NCBI RefSeq assembly: GCF_902809835.1
Contig: NZ_CADDWM010000012.1
Span: 250,673 to 314,672 of the forward strand
Reading direction: 5' to 3'
Origin: Agromyces sp. Marseille-P2726
GTDB lineage: Bacteria; Actinomycetota; Actinomycetes; Actinomycetales; Microbacteriaceae
DNA: 64,000 nucleotides
The first letter of the stretch is position 1, and the number at the start of each line of letters is the position of its first letter. The position numbers were made by a program, and so were the translations under genes. Under the pieces are notes generated by a model that did no database searches, was not told the origin of the DNA, and was given only the letters and a program-made list of their open reading frames with translations. Shown piece after piece: positions 1 to 7,732 of the stretch.

Positions 1-2
1 GC

Positions 3-77
3 CGCAAGCGCATGGCGAAGAAGAAGCACCGCAAGCTGCTTCGCAAGACGCGTCACCAGCGTCGCAACAAGAAGTAG
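3..77 (+). CDS. 30S ribosomal protein bS22 (AURKAIP1/COX24 domain), 3' end
   Basis: Only the C-terminal 24 residues are in the window. They are extremely basic, reading RKRMAKKKHRKLLRKTRHQR followed by RNKK and TAG. This matches the tail of the roughly 32-residue actinobacterial bS22 (AURKAIP1/COX24 family), a tiny ribosomal protein that binds rRNA in the small subunit. The start lies left of the window. A terminator hairpin follows 20 bp downstream. The call rests on the highly characteristic K/R-rich sequence; the missing N-terminus cannot be checked. Confidence 0.85.
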   Translation, partial: RKRMAKKKHRKLLRKTRHQRRNKK

Positions 78-97
78 TCGTCTTCGCACGACGGCAG

Positions 98-125
98 AGC
101 GTCAGGTCTGTGGCCTGGCGCTTTT
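98..125 (+). terminator. Rho-independent terminator after bS22
   Basis: AGCGTCAGG (98-106) pairs with CCTGGCGCT (114-122) with one G-T wobble. A short T run (122-125) follows. It lies directly downstream of the bS22 stop and upstream of the glutaredoxin-like gene, which has its own promoter. Confidence 0.6.
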
Positions 126-176
126 CGCTGTCCCGGGTCGATTCGGCGGATCGCGGGCCTTCACGACCGTCGCACG

Positions 177-188
177 TAGGCTGAGATC
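177..188 (+). promoter_or_regulatory. -10 box for a leaderless transcript of the glutaredoxin-like gene
   Basis: TAGGCT at 177-182 is followed by 6 nt and then the GTG start at 189. This spacing puts the expected transcription start at the start codon. No Shine-Dalgarno sequence fits between them. The same geometry recurs at many genes in this window. Confidence 0.55.
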
Positions 189-458
189 GTGACCCGAGAC
201 ATCCGCCTCACCCTCATCGGCAAGCCCGGCTGCCATCTGTGCGACGACGCGCGCGAGGTGGTGCAGGCCGTCGTGGCCGAGGTGACGGCTCCCGATGATG
301 CGCCAACCGTGAACCTCGATGAGCTCTCGATCCTCGACGACGCCGCGCTGGCGGAGCGCTATGCCGAGGAGATCCCGGTGCTGCTCATCGACGGCGAGGT
401 GCATGACTTCTGGCGCGTGGACCCGGTGCGGTTGAAGACGGCGCTGCTCGCCGACTGA
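189..458 (+). CDS. Glutaredoxin-like (DUF836-type) protein
   Basis: An 89-residue protein with a thioredoxin-fold start: a beta strand, then GKPGCHLCDD with the CxxC motif at residues 15-18, then a helix. This is the pattern of the short glutaredoxin-like DUF836 family, predicted cytosolic thiol-disulfide proteins. The later EIPVLLIDG stretch fits the cis-Pro region of the fold. The GTG start is supported by a TAGGCT box 6 nt upstream. It stands alone between bS22 and the FAD/Rieske gene. The physiological substrate cannot be inferred. Confidence 0.82.
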   Translation: MTRDIRLTLIGKPGCHLCDDAREVVQAVVAEVTAPDDAPTVNLDELSILDDAALAERYAEEIPVLLIDGEVHDFWRVDPVRLKTALLAD

Positions 459-581
459 CGCCGGGACGGTGGTCGTCGCCTGGTGGGAGAAAGTGCCGGT
501 ATCGGGCCATCCCGCACGATCCTCGGCCCATCGACCGGTCAACCAGTTGCCACCCGCGCACCGCTGGCGTTGACTGTGCCC

Positions 582-2144
582 ATGACTTCGCTCTGGACGG
601 CCGCCGCAATCCCCGACGAATCGGAGCCGACGCCCACATCACGGTACGAGGGCGTCGTCGACCCGGGGGAGCGGTTCGACGTCGCCGTGGTCGGGGCCGG
701 CATCACCGGACTCGCAACCGCGATCATGCTGGTGCAGGGCGGGATGCGCGTCGTCGTCCTGGAGGCCGAGCGGGTGGCGGCGCTCGCGAGCGGGCTCAAC
801 ACCGGCAAGGCGAGCGTGCTCCAGGGGGCGATGCTGCAGCGCATCCGCTCGACGCACTCGGCCCGCGTCGTCCGGGGGTACGCCGACGCCAACCTCGACG
901 GCCAACGCTGGATCGCCGAGTTCTGCGAGCACCACGGCGTGCCCGTCTCGGTCGAGACCGCCTACAGCTACGCCCGGTCGGATTCCGGACTGCGCACGGT
1001 CGACCGCGAGGTCGAGGCCGCGATCGAGGCCGGCCTTCCAGCCGAGAGGGTCGACGCGCTCGACGTCCCCTTCCCGTTCTCGGGCGCCGTCGCGCTGCCC
1101 GGCCAGCTCGGGCTCGACCCCTACCGCCTCGTCGTGGCGATGGCCCGCACATTCGTCGCCGAGGGCGGCGTGCTCCTCGAAGGCATGCGGGTGCAGCACG
1201 TGCACGCCGACCGGCCCGTGGAGCTGCAGACGCCGCGGGGAGTGGTCCGCGCCGACGTCGCCGTCGTAGCGACGGGCGCGCCCACACTGCTGCGCGGCCT
1301 GTACTGGGCGAAGACGAGCCACAACCGCTCCTACCTCACCTCGTACCGAATCCCCGAGGAGCTTGCGGACGTGCTGCCGAGCGGACTGTTCATCTCGGTC
1401 GACTCGCCGACTCGCTCCGTGCGGACCACGCCCGATCCCGAGTCGGGCGTGCCCGATGCTGCGCCGCCGGTGCTCCTCGTCGGCGGCAACGGGCACCCGG
1501 TGGGTCGGATCCCGTCGAACGAGGAGCGGGTGCTCGACCTCGTCGACTGGACGGGACGCTTCTTTCCGGGCGCCGAGCTCACCCACCGATGGGCCGCCCA
1601 GGACTACACGTCGGCGAACCTCGTGCCATTCGTGGGCCGGATGCCGCGTGGCCGAGGCCGCATCTGGACGGCGACGGGCTACGCGAAGTGGGGTCTCACG
1701 AACGGCGCTGCCGCAGCGATCCGCATCTCGGAGGAGATCCTCGGAGTGCCGTGGATGCAGCGGCGCTCCTGGATCCGAGTGCTCGGCACCCGAGTGTCGG
1801 CACCGGCCGACCTCGGGCGCGGTGCCGCCGAGAACGCCCAGATCGCCGCGGAACTGACGGCCGGCTATGCGCGGGCCCAGCGGCATCCGGCCCCTGCTCG
1901 GAAGCCGGCCGAGGGCGAGGGTGTCGTCGTCTCGCGCGGCGGAGTGCCGTACGGGGTGTCCACCGTCGACGGCGTCACCTGTGCGGTACGGGCGGTGTGC
2001 ACGCACCTCGGCGGTCCACTCACGTGGAACGACGCCGAGCATACGTGGGACTGCCCGTTGCACGCGTCTCGCTTCACGGCAACGGGAACGCGCATCGAGG
2101 GTCCCGCGGTGCGCGACCTGCACCGGGAGCGTCGTGGCGACTGA
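582..2144 (+). CDS. FAD-dependent oxidoreductase with C-terminal Rieske [2Fe-2S] domain
   Basis: A 520-residue fusion. The N-terminal DAO-type FAD module has the dinucleotide-binding GAGITG at residues 38-43. The C-terminal Rieske domain carries CTH at 473-475 and CPLH at 491-494, the two Cys and two His ligands of a [2Fe-2S] cluster. Such proteins are thought to feed electrons to or from a substrate amine or acid oxidised at the flavin; the substrate is unknown. I chose ATG 582 over an upstream in-frame start at 483, because the extra 33 residues look non-coding. The stop overlaps the start of the next gene by 11 bp, suggesting translational coupling. Confidence 0.85.
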   Translation: MTSLWTAAAIPDESEPTPTSRYEGVVDPGERFDVAVVGAGITGLATAIMLVQGGMRVVVLEAERVAALASGLNTGKASVLQGAMLQRIRSTHSARVVRGYADANLDGQRWIAEFCEHHGVPVSVETAYSYARSDSGLRTVDREVEAAIEAGLPAERVDALDVPFPFSGAVALPGQLGLDPYRLVVAMARTFVAEGGVLLEGMRVQHVHADRPVELQTPRGVVRADVAVVATGAPTLLRGLYWAKTSHNRSYLTSYRIPEELADVLPSGLFISVDSPTRSVRTTPDPESGVPDAAPPVLLVGGNGHPVGRIPSNEERVLDLVDWTGRFFPGAELTHRWAAQDYTSANLVPFVGRMPRGRGRIWTATGYAKWGLTNGAAAAIRISEEILGVPWMQRRSWIRVLGTRVSAPADLGRGAAENAQIAAELTAGYARAQRHPAPARKPAEGEGVVVSRGGVPYGVSTVDGVTCAVRAVCTHLGGPLTWNDAEHTWDCPLHASRFTATGTRIEGPAVRDLHRERRGD

Positions 2145-2940
2145 GCGGGCTGCGGCCCTCCTCGCCCTGCACTCCGGCCGCGGCTTCGTGCTTCCGAATG
2201 CGTGGGACGCGGGTTCCGCCCGAATCCTCGAGCAGGTCGGCTTTCCTGCCATCGCGACGACCAGCGCGGGGATCGCCTGGTCGTGCGGCCTTCCCGACGG
2301 CGAGGCGCTCGACCTCGAAACCATGTTGTCGAGGGTCGCAGCGATCGTCGCGGCGGTCGACGTTCCCGTCACCGCTGACCTCGAAGCGGGGTACGGGGAC
2401 ACGCCCGACGAGGTGGGCCGCACCGTCGCGCGGGCGGCGGAACTCGGCGTGGCGGGCGCCAACCTGGAGGATGTCGTCGGGGGCAGGCTCCTCGGCATCG
2501 ACGAGGCCGTGGATCGGCTGGCCGCCGCTCGGGCCGCGGCTCCGGCCGGTACCTTCGTGCTGAACGCGCGCACCGACACGTACATGATGCGGACGGGCGA
2601 CGACCCGTTCGGAGAGACGGTCGAGCGGGCTCGCCGGTACGTCGACGCGGGAGCCGACTGCATCTTCGTCCCGGGCGTGGACGAGGAGGAGTCGATCCGC
2701 CGTCTCGCGGCGGAGATCCCGGCCCCGCTCAACGTCGTGGCCGGATTCACCGCGCGCGTCATCGACGCTCCCACGCTCTTCTCGCTCGGCGTCAAGCGCG
2801 TGAGCATCGGCGGCAGCCTGGCTCGTGCTGCGCTCAGCGTCGTCGACCGCGCCGGTCGCGAGCTGCTCGAATCCGGCACGCTCGGGTTCATGGACGGAGC
2901 TCTCGCCTACGCCGAGGTGCAGCGGCGGTTCGGCGCCTGA
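2134..2940 (+). CDS. Isocitrate lyase / PEP mutase family protein
   Basis: A 268-residue TIM-barrel protein of the isocitrate lyase/PEP mutase superfamily. Visible family signatures are LPNAWDAGSARI near the N-terminus, TADLEAGYGD (metal-binding acidic residues) near residue 85 and LNARTDTY near residue 145. The long ICL KKCGH loop is absent, so it is more likely a carboxyvinyl-carboxyphosphonate phosphorylmutase-like or oxaloacetate/2-methylisocitrate-type C-C lyase; the exact substrate is open. GTG 2134 follows GGGAGCG and overlaps the FAD/Rieske stop, so the two genes probably form an operon. Confidence 0.8.
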   Translation: MATERAAALLALHSGRGFVLPNAWDAGSARILEQVGFPAIATTSAGIAWSCGLPDGEALDLETMLSRVAAIVAAVDVPVTADLEAGYGDTPDEVGRTVARAAELGVAGANLEDVVGGRLLGIDEAVDRLAAARAAAPAGTFVLNARTDTYMMRTGDDPFGETVERARRYVDAGADCIFVPGVDEEESIRRLAAEIPAPLNVVAGFTARVIDAPTLFSLGVKRVSIGGSLARAALSVVDRAGRELLESGTLGFMDGALAYAEVQRRFGA

Positions 2941-2962
2941 CCCAGCGTGGATCGACCGTGCG

Positions 2963-3880
2963 TCAGGCGTCGCGGACGCAGCGGAACCCGATGTGCGTCG
3001 TCGCCGTATCGTCGGCCTGCGGCGACCGGGCCGCCGGGCGGTAGCGGAGGCAGTACTCGGGTGAGCACAGGTGCGAGCCGCCCTTGAGCACTCGGCGCGG
3101 AATTCGCGACCCTGGCTCGGCGGATGCCGCGGCGAGCAGGTTCTCGCGACCGGCCGCGTCGACGGCGGCGACGTCGGGCGCGTCGTGCCGCGGCTTGTAG
3201 TAGTCGGTGGTCCACTCCCACACGTTGCCCGTGACGTCGTACAGCCCGTACCCGTTCGGCGGGAACGTCATGACGGGAGACGTGCCGACCCACCCCTCGG
3301 CACCGGTGTTCTCGTACGGGAAGCGCCCCTGCCACCGGTTCACCATGAGGCGGCCGTCGGGGTGCTCGGCGTCGCCCCAGGCGAAGCGTGCGCCGTCGAG
3401 ACCGCCGCGGGCGGCGAACTCGAACTCGGCCTCGGTGGGCAGTCGCCGGCCCACCCACTCGGCGTAGGCCGCGGCATCCGCGAAGCTCACCTGCACCACC
3501 GGGTGCCTGGGCTTGTCATCGACCGACGAGCCAGGGCCGAACGGATGCCGCCAGCTCGCGCCCTCCCCCCAACGCCACCACTGGCGCCAGTCGCGCAGGT
3601 CGACGGGCCCCGAGGTCGGGGTGAACACGAGGCCGCCCGGCACGAGGTCGGACGGGACCGCGCCCGGGAAGTCGGCCGGATCGAGCGGACGCTCGGCGAC
3701 GGTCACGTATCCCGTCGCCTCGACGAACGCGGCGAACTGCTCGTTCGTGACCGGATGCACATCGATGTCGAACGCGGCGAGGGTGCGCTCGTGCACCGGC
3801 GTCTCGTCGGCGTAGAACTCGTCGGATCCCATGCGGAACGTGCCGCCCTCGATGCGGACCATGCGCGTGGCATCCGTCAC
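2963..3880 (-). CDS. Formylglycine-generating enzyme (SUMF1/FGE-sulfatase domain)
   Basis: A 305-residue protein filling the whole FGE-sulfatase domain, from RIEGGTFRMGSDEFYADE at the N-terminus to GFRC at the C-terminus. The catalytic pair is present as CSPEYC (Cys272 and Cys277) just after GGSH and before RYRPAARS, as in genuine FGEs, which oxidise a cysteine in sulfatase CxPxR motifs to formylglycine using copper and O2. EgtB/PvdO-type relatives lack this cysteine pair. No signal peptide is visible, so it acts in the cytosol. No sulfatase lies in the window. The GTG start is fixed by a TAGGCT box 6 nt upstream. Confidence 0.9.
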   Translation of the reverse strand: MTDATRMVRIEGGTFRMGSDEFYADETPVHERTLAAFDIDVHPVTNEQFAAFVEATGYVTVAERPLDPADFPGAVPSDLVPGGLVFTPTSGPVDLRDWRQWWRWGEGASWRHPFGPGSSVDDKPRHPVVQVSFADAAAYAEWVGRRLPTEAEFEFAARGGLDGARFAWGDAEHPDGRLMVNRWQGRFPYENTGAEGWVGTSPVMTFPPNGYGLYDVTGNVWEWTTDYYKPRHDAPDVAAVDAAGRENLLAAASAEPGSRIPRRVLKGGSHLCSPEYCLRYRPAARSPQADDTATTHIGFRCVRDA

Positions 3881-3892
3881 CCCTTGAGCCTA
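3881..3892 (-). promoter_or_regulatory. -10 box for a leaderless FGE transcript
   Basis: On the minus strand TAGGCT (3892-3887) is followed by CAAGGG and GTG 3880. The box sits at the edge of the adjacent repeat array, and part of it has been duplicated with the repeat 49 bp away. Confidence 0.5.
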
Positions 3893-4080
3893 CGCCCGCT
3901 CCGGTGATCGAGGAGGGCCGCGCGGAGCGCGTCCCGGCCTACGCCCGCCCCGGTGATCGAGTAGGGCCGCGCGGAGCGCGTCCCGTATCGAGATCCGCGT
4001 CTCGATACGCGACCGGCTGCGCCGGGCGCTACTCGACGACCGTGGCGCTACTCGACGACCGTGGCGCTACTCGACGGGCG
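3888..4080. repeat. Dispersed palindromic element, partly tandem (FGE/aspS intergenic)
   Basis: The block opens with a 49-bp tandem duplication: GCCTACGCCCG at 3888 and again at 3937, each followed by GGTGATCGAG(G/T)AGGGCCGC. It then holds CGTATCGAGA / TCTCGATACG arms and three copies of GCGCTACTCGAC. It fills the space between two convergent stop/start regions (FGE promoter and the aspS 3' end). No gene is visible in it. Confidence 0.85.
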
Positions 4081-4085
4081 AGATC

Positions 4086-5432
4086 CTACGGCAGCAGGCG
4101 CGTCGGGCCACGGAACAGGTACGTCGTCTCGCGGATCGAGTGCTCGTCGAGCATCAGCATGAGCACCCGGGCGAGGCCCATGCCGAAGCCGCCGTGCGGC
4201 GGAACACCGTAGCGGAAGAAGTCGAGGTAGAACTCGAGCTCCTCGGGGTCGAGTCCCTTCTCCTTCGCCTGCTCGACGAGCACGTCGATGCGGTGCTCGC
4301 GCTGCGCGCCGGTCGAGATCTCGACGCCGTTGTAGATGAGGTCGTAGCTCTTCGTGAGGTTCGGGTGCTCGGCGTAGCGCATGTGGTAGAACGGCCGCAG
4401 GCTGATGTCCCAGTCGGTGAGGAACACGAAGTCGTGGCCGTAGGTCTCGCGCACGTACGCCGAGATCTGTCGCTCGCCCTCGGGGTCGATGTCGGCATCG
4501 TCGCGCGGGATCACGTAGCCGCGGTCGGCGACGATCTGCTTCGCCTCCTCGAGCGGGATGCGCGGGAACGGCAGCGAGGGCACCTCGAGCTCGATGCCGA
4601 ACACCTCGGCGATCTCGGCGCCGTGCTTCTGCTTGACGGCGGTGAACCCGGCGACGAGCAGCTCCTCGTGCATGCGCATGACGTCTTCGTGCGAGTCGAT
4701 CCAGCTCATCTCGGCATCGATCGACGTGAACTCCGTGGCGTGCCGCGAGGTGAACGACGGGTCCGCCCGGAACGCGGGGCCGATCTCGAAGACCCGCCCG
4801 AAGCCCGAGGACTGCGCCATCTGCTTGAAGAACTGCGGACTCTGGGCGAGGTAGGCCGTGCCCTCGAAGTAGCCGACCTCGAAGAGCTCGGCGCGTGACT
4901 CGCTCGCCGACGCCATCAGCTTCGGCGTGTGGATCTCGACGAACTCGTTGTCGATCCAGTACTGCCGCAGCGCGTGCTCGAACGTGGTCTGGATTCGGAA
5001 GATGAGGTTCTGCTTCGGATGCCGCAGGTCGAGGAAGCGCCAGTCCATGCGCTTGTCGAGGCTCGAGTCGGCGGCGATGGGCGTCTCGGGATTCGCTTCG
5101 GTGACGACCTCGAGCGTGCCGATCTTCACCTCGATTCCGCCGAGCTTGACGCGCTCGTCGTGCTTCAGCTCGCCGGTGACGCGGATGAACGAGCCGTGTG
5201 CCAGCGCCGAGATCTGCTCGGTCATCGCGAGGGCCTCGGCCGCGCCGACGCTGACGCCTTCGGGGTCGAGGTCGCGGGTCGCGGGGTTCACGAGCTGCAC
5301 CGCACCCGACTCGTCGCGGAGGATGACGAACTGCACCTTCTTCTGGTCGCGAACCGTCTCGACCCATCCGGCGACGGTCACGGGGCCGTCGGGAAGCGCG
5401 GCGAGGTTCTTGACGAGGGTGCGGGTACTCAC
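4086..5432 (-). CDS. aspS: Aspartate--tRNA ligase, short archaeal-type (likely non-discriminating)
   Basis: A 448-residue class II synthetase. Order: N-terminal OB-fold anticodon-binding domain (VTVAGWVETVRDQKKVQFVI, residues 18-37), then the catalytic core with motif 2 FRADPSFTSRHATEF and motif 3 GFGMGLARVLMLML. It lacks the GAD insertion of the roughly 590-residue bacterial AspRS, so it is the archaeal/eukaryotic-like form, which often charges both tRNA-Asp and tRNA-Asn for later amidation. The start is GTG 5432, with TAGGAT 8 nt upstream. A longer ORF to 5546 only reads through a palindromic repeat. Confidence 0.92.
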   Translation of the reverse strand: MSTRTLVKNLAALPDGPVTVAGWVETVRDQKKVQFVILRDESGAVQLVNPATRDLDPEGVSVGAAEALAMTEQISALAHGSFIRVTGELKHDERVKLGGIEVKIGTLEVVTEANPETPIAADSSLDKRMDWRFLDLRHPKQNLIFRIQTTFEHALRQYWIDNEFVEIHTPKLMASASESRAELFEVGYFEGTAYLAQSPQFFKQMAQSSGFGRVFEIGPAFRADPSFTSRHATEFTSIDAEMSWIDSHEDVMRMHEELLVAGFTAVKQKHGAEIAEVFGIELEVPSLPFPRIPLEEAKQIVADRGYVIPRDDADIDPEGERQISAYVRETYGHDFVFLTDWDISLRPFYHMRYAEHPNLTKSYDLIYNGVEISTGAQREHRIDVLVEQAKEKGLDPEELEFYLDFFRYGVPPHGGFGMGLARVLMLMLDEHSIRETTYLFRGPTRLLP

Positions 5433-5446
5433 GAGCGACCATCCTA
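5433..5446 (-). promoter_or_regulatory. -10 box near the aspS start
   Basis: Minus-strand TAGGAT (5446-5441) lies 8 nt before GTG 5432. That is within the range for a leaderless or nearly leaderless transcript. The palindromic repeat at 5463-5555 begins just upstream and would overlap any -35 region. Confidence 0.4.
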
Positions 5447-5462
5447 CCGGTGGCCCTCCTGC

Positions 5463-5555
5463 CGGTGATCGAGTAGCGCCGGGCGAAGCTCGACGCGTAT
5501 CGAGATCGCGAGCCCGGTCTCGATACACGTCGCTTCGCGTCGCCACTCGACCACC
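5463..5555. repeat. Dispersed palindromic element, full length (aspS upstream)
   Basis: The left half GGTGATCGAGTAGCG...CGTATCGAGA is mirrored by TCTCGATACACG...CCACTCGACCACC, giving a long imperfect hairpin of about 93 bp. It separates the divergent aspS and histidine phosphatase genes. Confidence 0.9.
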
Positions 5556-5594
5556 GCCATCACGGACTCGGCGGTTTCAAAGGGAACCGCTCTC

Positions 5595-5607
5595 TAGACT
5601 GGAGACC
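5595..5607 (+). promoter_or_regulatory. -10 box for a leaderless histidine phosphatase transcript
   Basis: TAGACT (5595-5600), then 7 nt, then GTG 5608. This decides the start against a much longer upstream reading frame. Confidence 0.55.
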
Positions 5608-6267
5608 GTGCCGGCCGAGCAGATCCATCTCGTGCGCCATGGCGAGGTGTTCAACCCCCAGGGCGTGCTCTACGGGCGGCTCCCCGGCTACGGGCTCTCC
5701 GAACTCGGGCGACGGATGGCACAGTCCGCCGCCGACGACCTCGCCGCGCGCGAGCGCACGATCGCCGCGCTCGTCTCGTCGCCGCTCCAGCGAACCCAGC
5801 AGTCCGCCGAGCCGATCGCGGCGGCATTCGGCCTCGAGGCATCCCTCGACGAGCGGGTCATCGAGCCCGAGAACCGTTTCGAGGGCCTGAAGATGCACGG
5901 CCGAGAGAGCGCCCTCCGCGACGTGCGCAACTGGACCTTCCTCGTGAATCCGTGGGAGCCGAGCTGGGGCGAGCCGTTCCGGTCCATCGCCACGCGGATG
6001 CTGCACGCGATGAACGATGCATGGGAGTCGGTCGACGCTGGTGACGTCGTCATCGTGAGCCATCAGCTGCCCATCTGGATGGTGCACCGCCGAGTCCGCG
6101 GCAAGTCGCTCGCTCACGACCCTCGTCGTCGCCGGTGCGCGCTGTCGAGCATCACGTCGTTCGAGCGCGCTTCGACGGACTCCGCAGCCGGCCGGTTCGT
6201 CGAGGTCGGCTATCGCAATCCCGCCGCCGGCCTCGCCGCGCAGGCCACCGACGTGGGGGCGGTGTGA
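5608..6267 (+). CDS. Histidine phosphatase family protein
   Basis: A 219-residue phosphoglycerate mutase-like protein. The catalytic LVRHGE motif is at residues 8-13 (His11 is the phospho-acceptor), and the second active-site histidine is probably in VIVSHQLP near residue 152. Substrate range is broad in this family and cannot be named. It ends at 6267 in a TGATG overlap with the next gene, the first of the cytochrome c maturation operon; this neighbour order is common in Actinobacteria. Confidence 0.9.
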   Translation: MPAEQIHLVRHGEVFNPQGVLYGRLPGYGLSELGRRMAQSAADDLAARERTIAALVSSPLQRTQQSAEPIAAAFGLEASLDERVIEPENRFEGLKMHGRESALRDVRNWTFLVNPWEPSWGEPFRSIATRMLHAMNDAWESVDAGDVVIVSHQLPIWMVHRRVRGKSLAHDPRRRRCALSSITSFERASTDSAAGRFVEVGYRNPAAGLAAQATDVGAV

Positions 6268-6956
6268 TGGGAGTCCGGTGGTCATGTAGGCCACGAAGCA
6301 GCCGTATCGAGACCGGCGAGAGGGGTCTCGATACGCGTCGTGCTGCGCGCGCCACTACTCGACCAGCGGTGGGGATCGCAGCGCTCGTCGCGACATCCGC
6401 CCTGCTGCTCACCGGATGCTCGAGCGACCCGCTCGCCGACCAGTATCGCGAAGGCAGCGGCAAGAACTACATCGCCGGCGACGGCACGATCTCGGAGTTC
6501 GCGGCAGACCAGCGCGGCGAGCCGATCGAGTTCTCGGGAGAGACCGTCGAGGGTGGATCGTTCGATTCGTCCGAGACGCTCGGCGATGTGACGGTCGTCA
6601 ACTTCTGGTATGCGGGCTGCGCGCCCTGCCGCGTCGAGGCCCCCATCCTCGAAGAGGTGTCGCAGGAGTTCAGCGACGACGGCGTGAGCTTCGTCGGCGT
6701 GAACGTTCGCGACCAGGCCGGCACCGCGGCATCCTTCGAGAAGACGTACGGGGTCACCTATCCGTCGATCCTCGACGTGAACGAGGGCACGGCGCAGCTC
6801 GCGTTCGCGGGCGACGTGCCGCCCGCCGCCGTGCCGACCACGATCGTGCTCGACCACGACGGCCGCGTCGCCGCGCGCGTACTGGGGCAGCTCACCGAGG
6901 CGTCGATCCTCGAGTCGATCCTCGACTCCCTCCTCGCCGAGCAGGCGTCGGCGTAA
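6267..6956 (+). CDS. TlpA/ResA-like thioredoxin lipoprotein (System II cytochrome c maturation)
   Basis: A 229-residue protein with a lipoprotein signal (LLLTGC, lipidated Cys51) followed by a thioredoxin domain with [11 protein letters not shown] (CxxC at 118-121). It should keep apocytochrome c haem-binding cysteines reduced on the outer face of the membrane, fed by CcdA. ATG 6267 overlaps the upstream stop. Residues about 12-33, before the hydrophobic signal core, are translated from an inserted palindromic element ([20 protein letters not shown]), so the n-region is unusually long. Downstream ccdA starts 20 bp later. Confidence 0.88.
   Translation: MGVRWSCRPRSSRIETGERGLDTRRAARATTRPAVGIAALVATSALLLTGCSSDPLADQYREGSGKNYIAGDGTISEFAADQRGEPIEFSGETVEGGSFDSSETLGDVTVVNFWYAGCAPCRVEAPILEEVSQEFSDDGVSFVGVNVRDQAGTAASFEKTYGVTYPSILDVNEGTAQLAFAGDVPPAAVPTTIVLDHDGRVAARVLGQLTEASILESILDSLLAEQASA
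6303..6364. repeat. Palindromic element inside the tlpA-like gene
   Basis: GTATCGAGACC, a short loop, GGTCTCGATACGCGT and ACTACTCGACCA form the right part of the dispersed element. It is wholly within the coding sequence and is read in frame. Confidence 0.85.
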
Positions 6957-6976
6957 CGGAAGGCGAGGACCGGACT

Positions 6977-7732
6977 GTGGGCGGCGTCGGCGACATCGTG
7001 CTGAACGGGCAGTTGCTCGCGGCGGTGCCGATCGCGCTCGCCGCCGGCGTCGTGTCGTTCCTGTCGCCGTGCGTGCTGCCGCTCGTGCCCGGGTACCTGG
7101 GCTACCTCGGTGGGTTCACGGATGCCTCGGCCGAGGCATCCGAGGAACGACGCAACCGCCTGCGGCTGGTGCTCGGCGTGGGGCTCTTCATCGCCGGCTT
7201 CACGGTCGTGTTCGTGACGTTCAACCTGCTCGCGGGAGTCGCGGGTGCGTGGTTCAACGCGTACGGAGAGGCGATCACGCGGGCGCTCGGCGTGCTGCTC
7301 ATCGTCATGGGGTTCGTGTTCATCGGCCAGTTCACGTTCCTGCAGCGCACGATCAAGCCGTCGTGGCGGCCGGCGACGGGTCTCGCCGGTGCGCCGCTGC
7401 TCGGCGTGGTGTTCGGCCTCGGCTGGACGCCGTGCATCGGCCCGACCCTGGCGGTCGTGCTGTCGTTGAGCGCGAACTCCGCCTCGGCGGGGCGGGCCGT
7501 GCTGCTCGGCCTCGCGTACTGCATCGGCCTCGGCATCCCGTTCCTCCTCGTGGCCCTCGGCTTCGGATGGGTGACGGGTTCGCTCGGGTTCTTCCGTCGG
7601 CACATCCGGGCCATCAACATCATCGGCGGAGCCCTCCTCATCGCGATCGGCGTCTTCATGGTGTCGGGGCTCTGGAGCATCTGGATGTACGAGCTGCAGG
7701 CGGTGATCACCGGCTTTGTCCCAGCGATCTGA
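6977..7732 (+). CDS. ccdA: Cytochrome c biogenesis protein CcdA
   Basis: A 251-residue DsbD-beta/CcdA-type membrane protein with about six transmembrane segments. The two redox cysteines are visible in [13 protein letters not shown] (near residue 34) and [12 protein letters not shown] (near residue 153), the hallmark pair that carries electrons from cytosolic thioredoxin to the extracytoplasmic thioredoxin-like partner. GTG 6977 lies 20 bp after the TlpA-like gene. The 3' end overlaps resB by 17 bp, so the operon is tightly coupled. Confidence 0.93.
   Translation: MGGVGDIVLNGQLLAAVPIALAAGVVSFLSPCVLPLVPGYLGYLGGFTDASAEASEERRNRLRLVLGVGLFIAGFTVVFVTFNLLAGVAGAWFNAYGEAITRALGVLLIVMGFVFIGQFTFLQRTIKPSWRPATGLAGAPLLGVVFGLGWTPCIGPTLAVVLSLSANSASAGRAVLLGLAYCIGLGIPFLLVALGFGWVTGSLGFFRRHIRAINIIGGALLIAIGVFMVSGLWSIWMYELQAVITGFVPAI

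Noticed and set aside
639-2891. A 750-codon open frame on the minus strand opposite the FAD/Rieske and PEP-mutase-like genes
   Set aside because: Antisense to two genes with clear domains; long spurious frames are expected in high-GC DNA, and the translation has no recognisable domain.
3888-4080. Insertion sequence or transposon remnant as origin of the repeat blocks
   Set aside because: No transposase fragment or target duplication is visible at any copy in the window; the copies are short palindromes only.
5433-5546. N-terminal extension of AspRS to 5546
   Set aside because: The added residues are repeat-encoded; the AspRS family starts at the STRTLVKNL segment.
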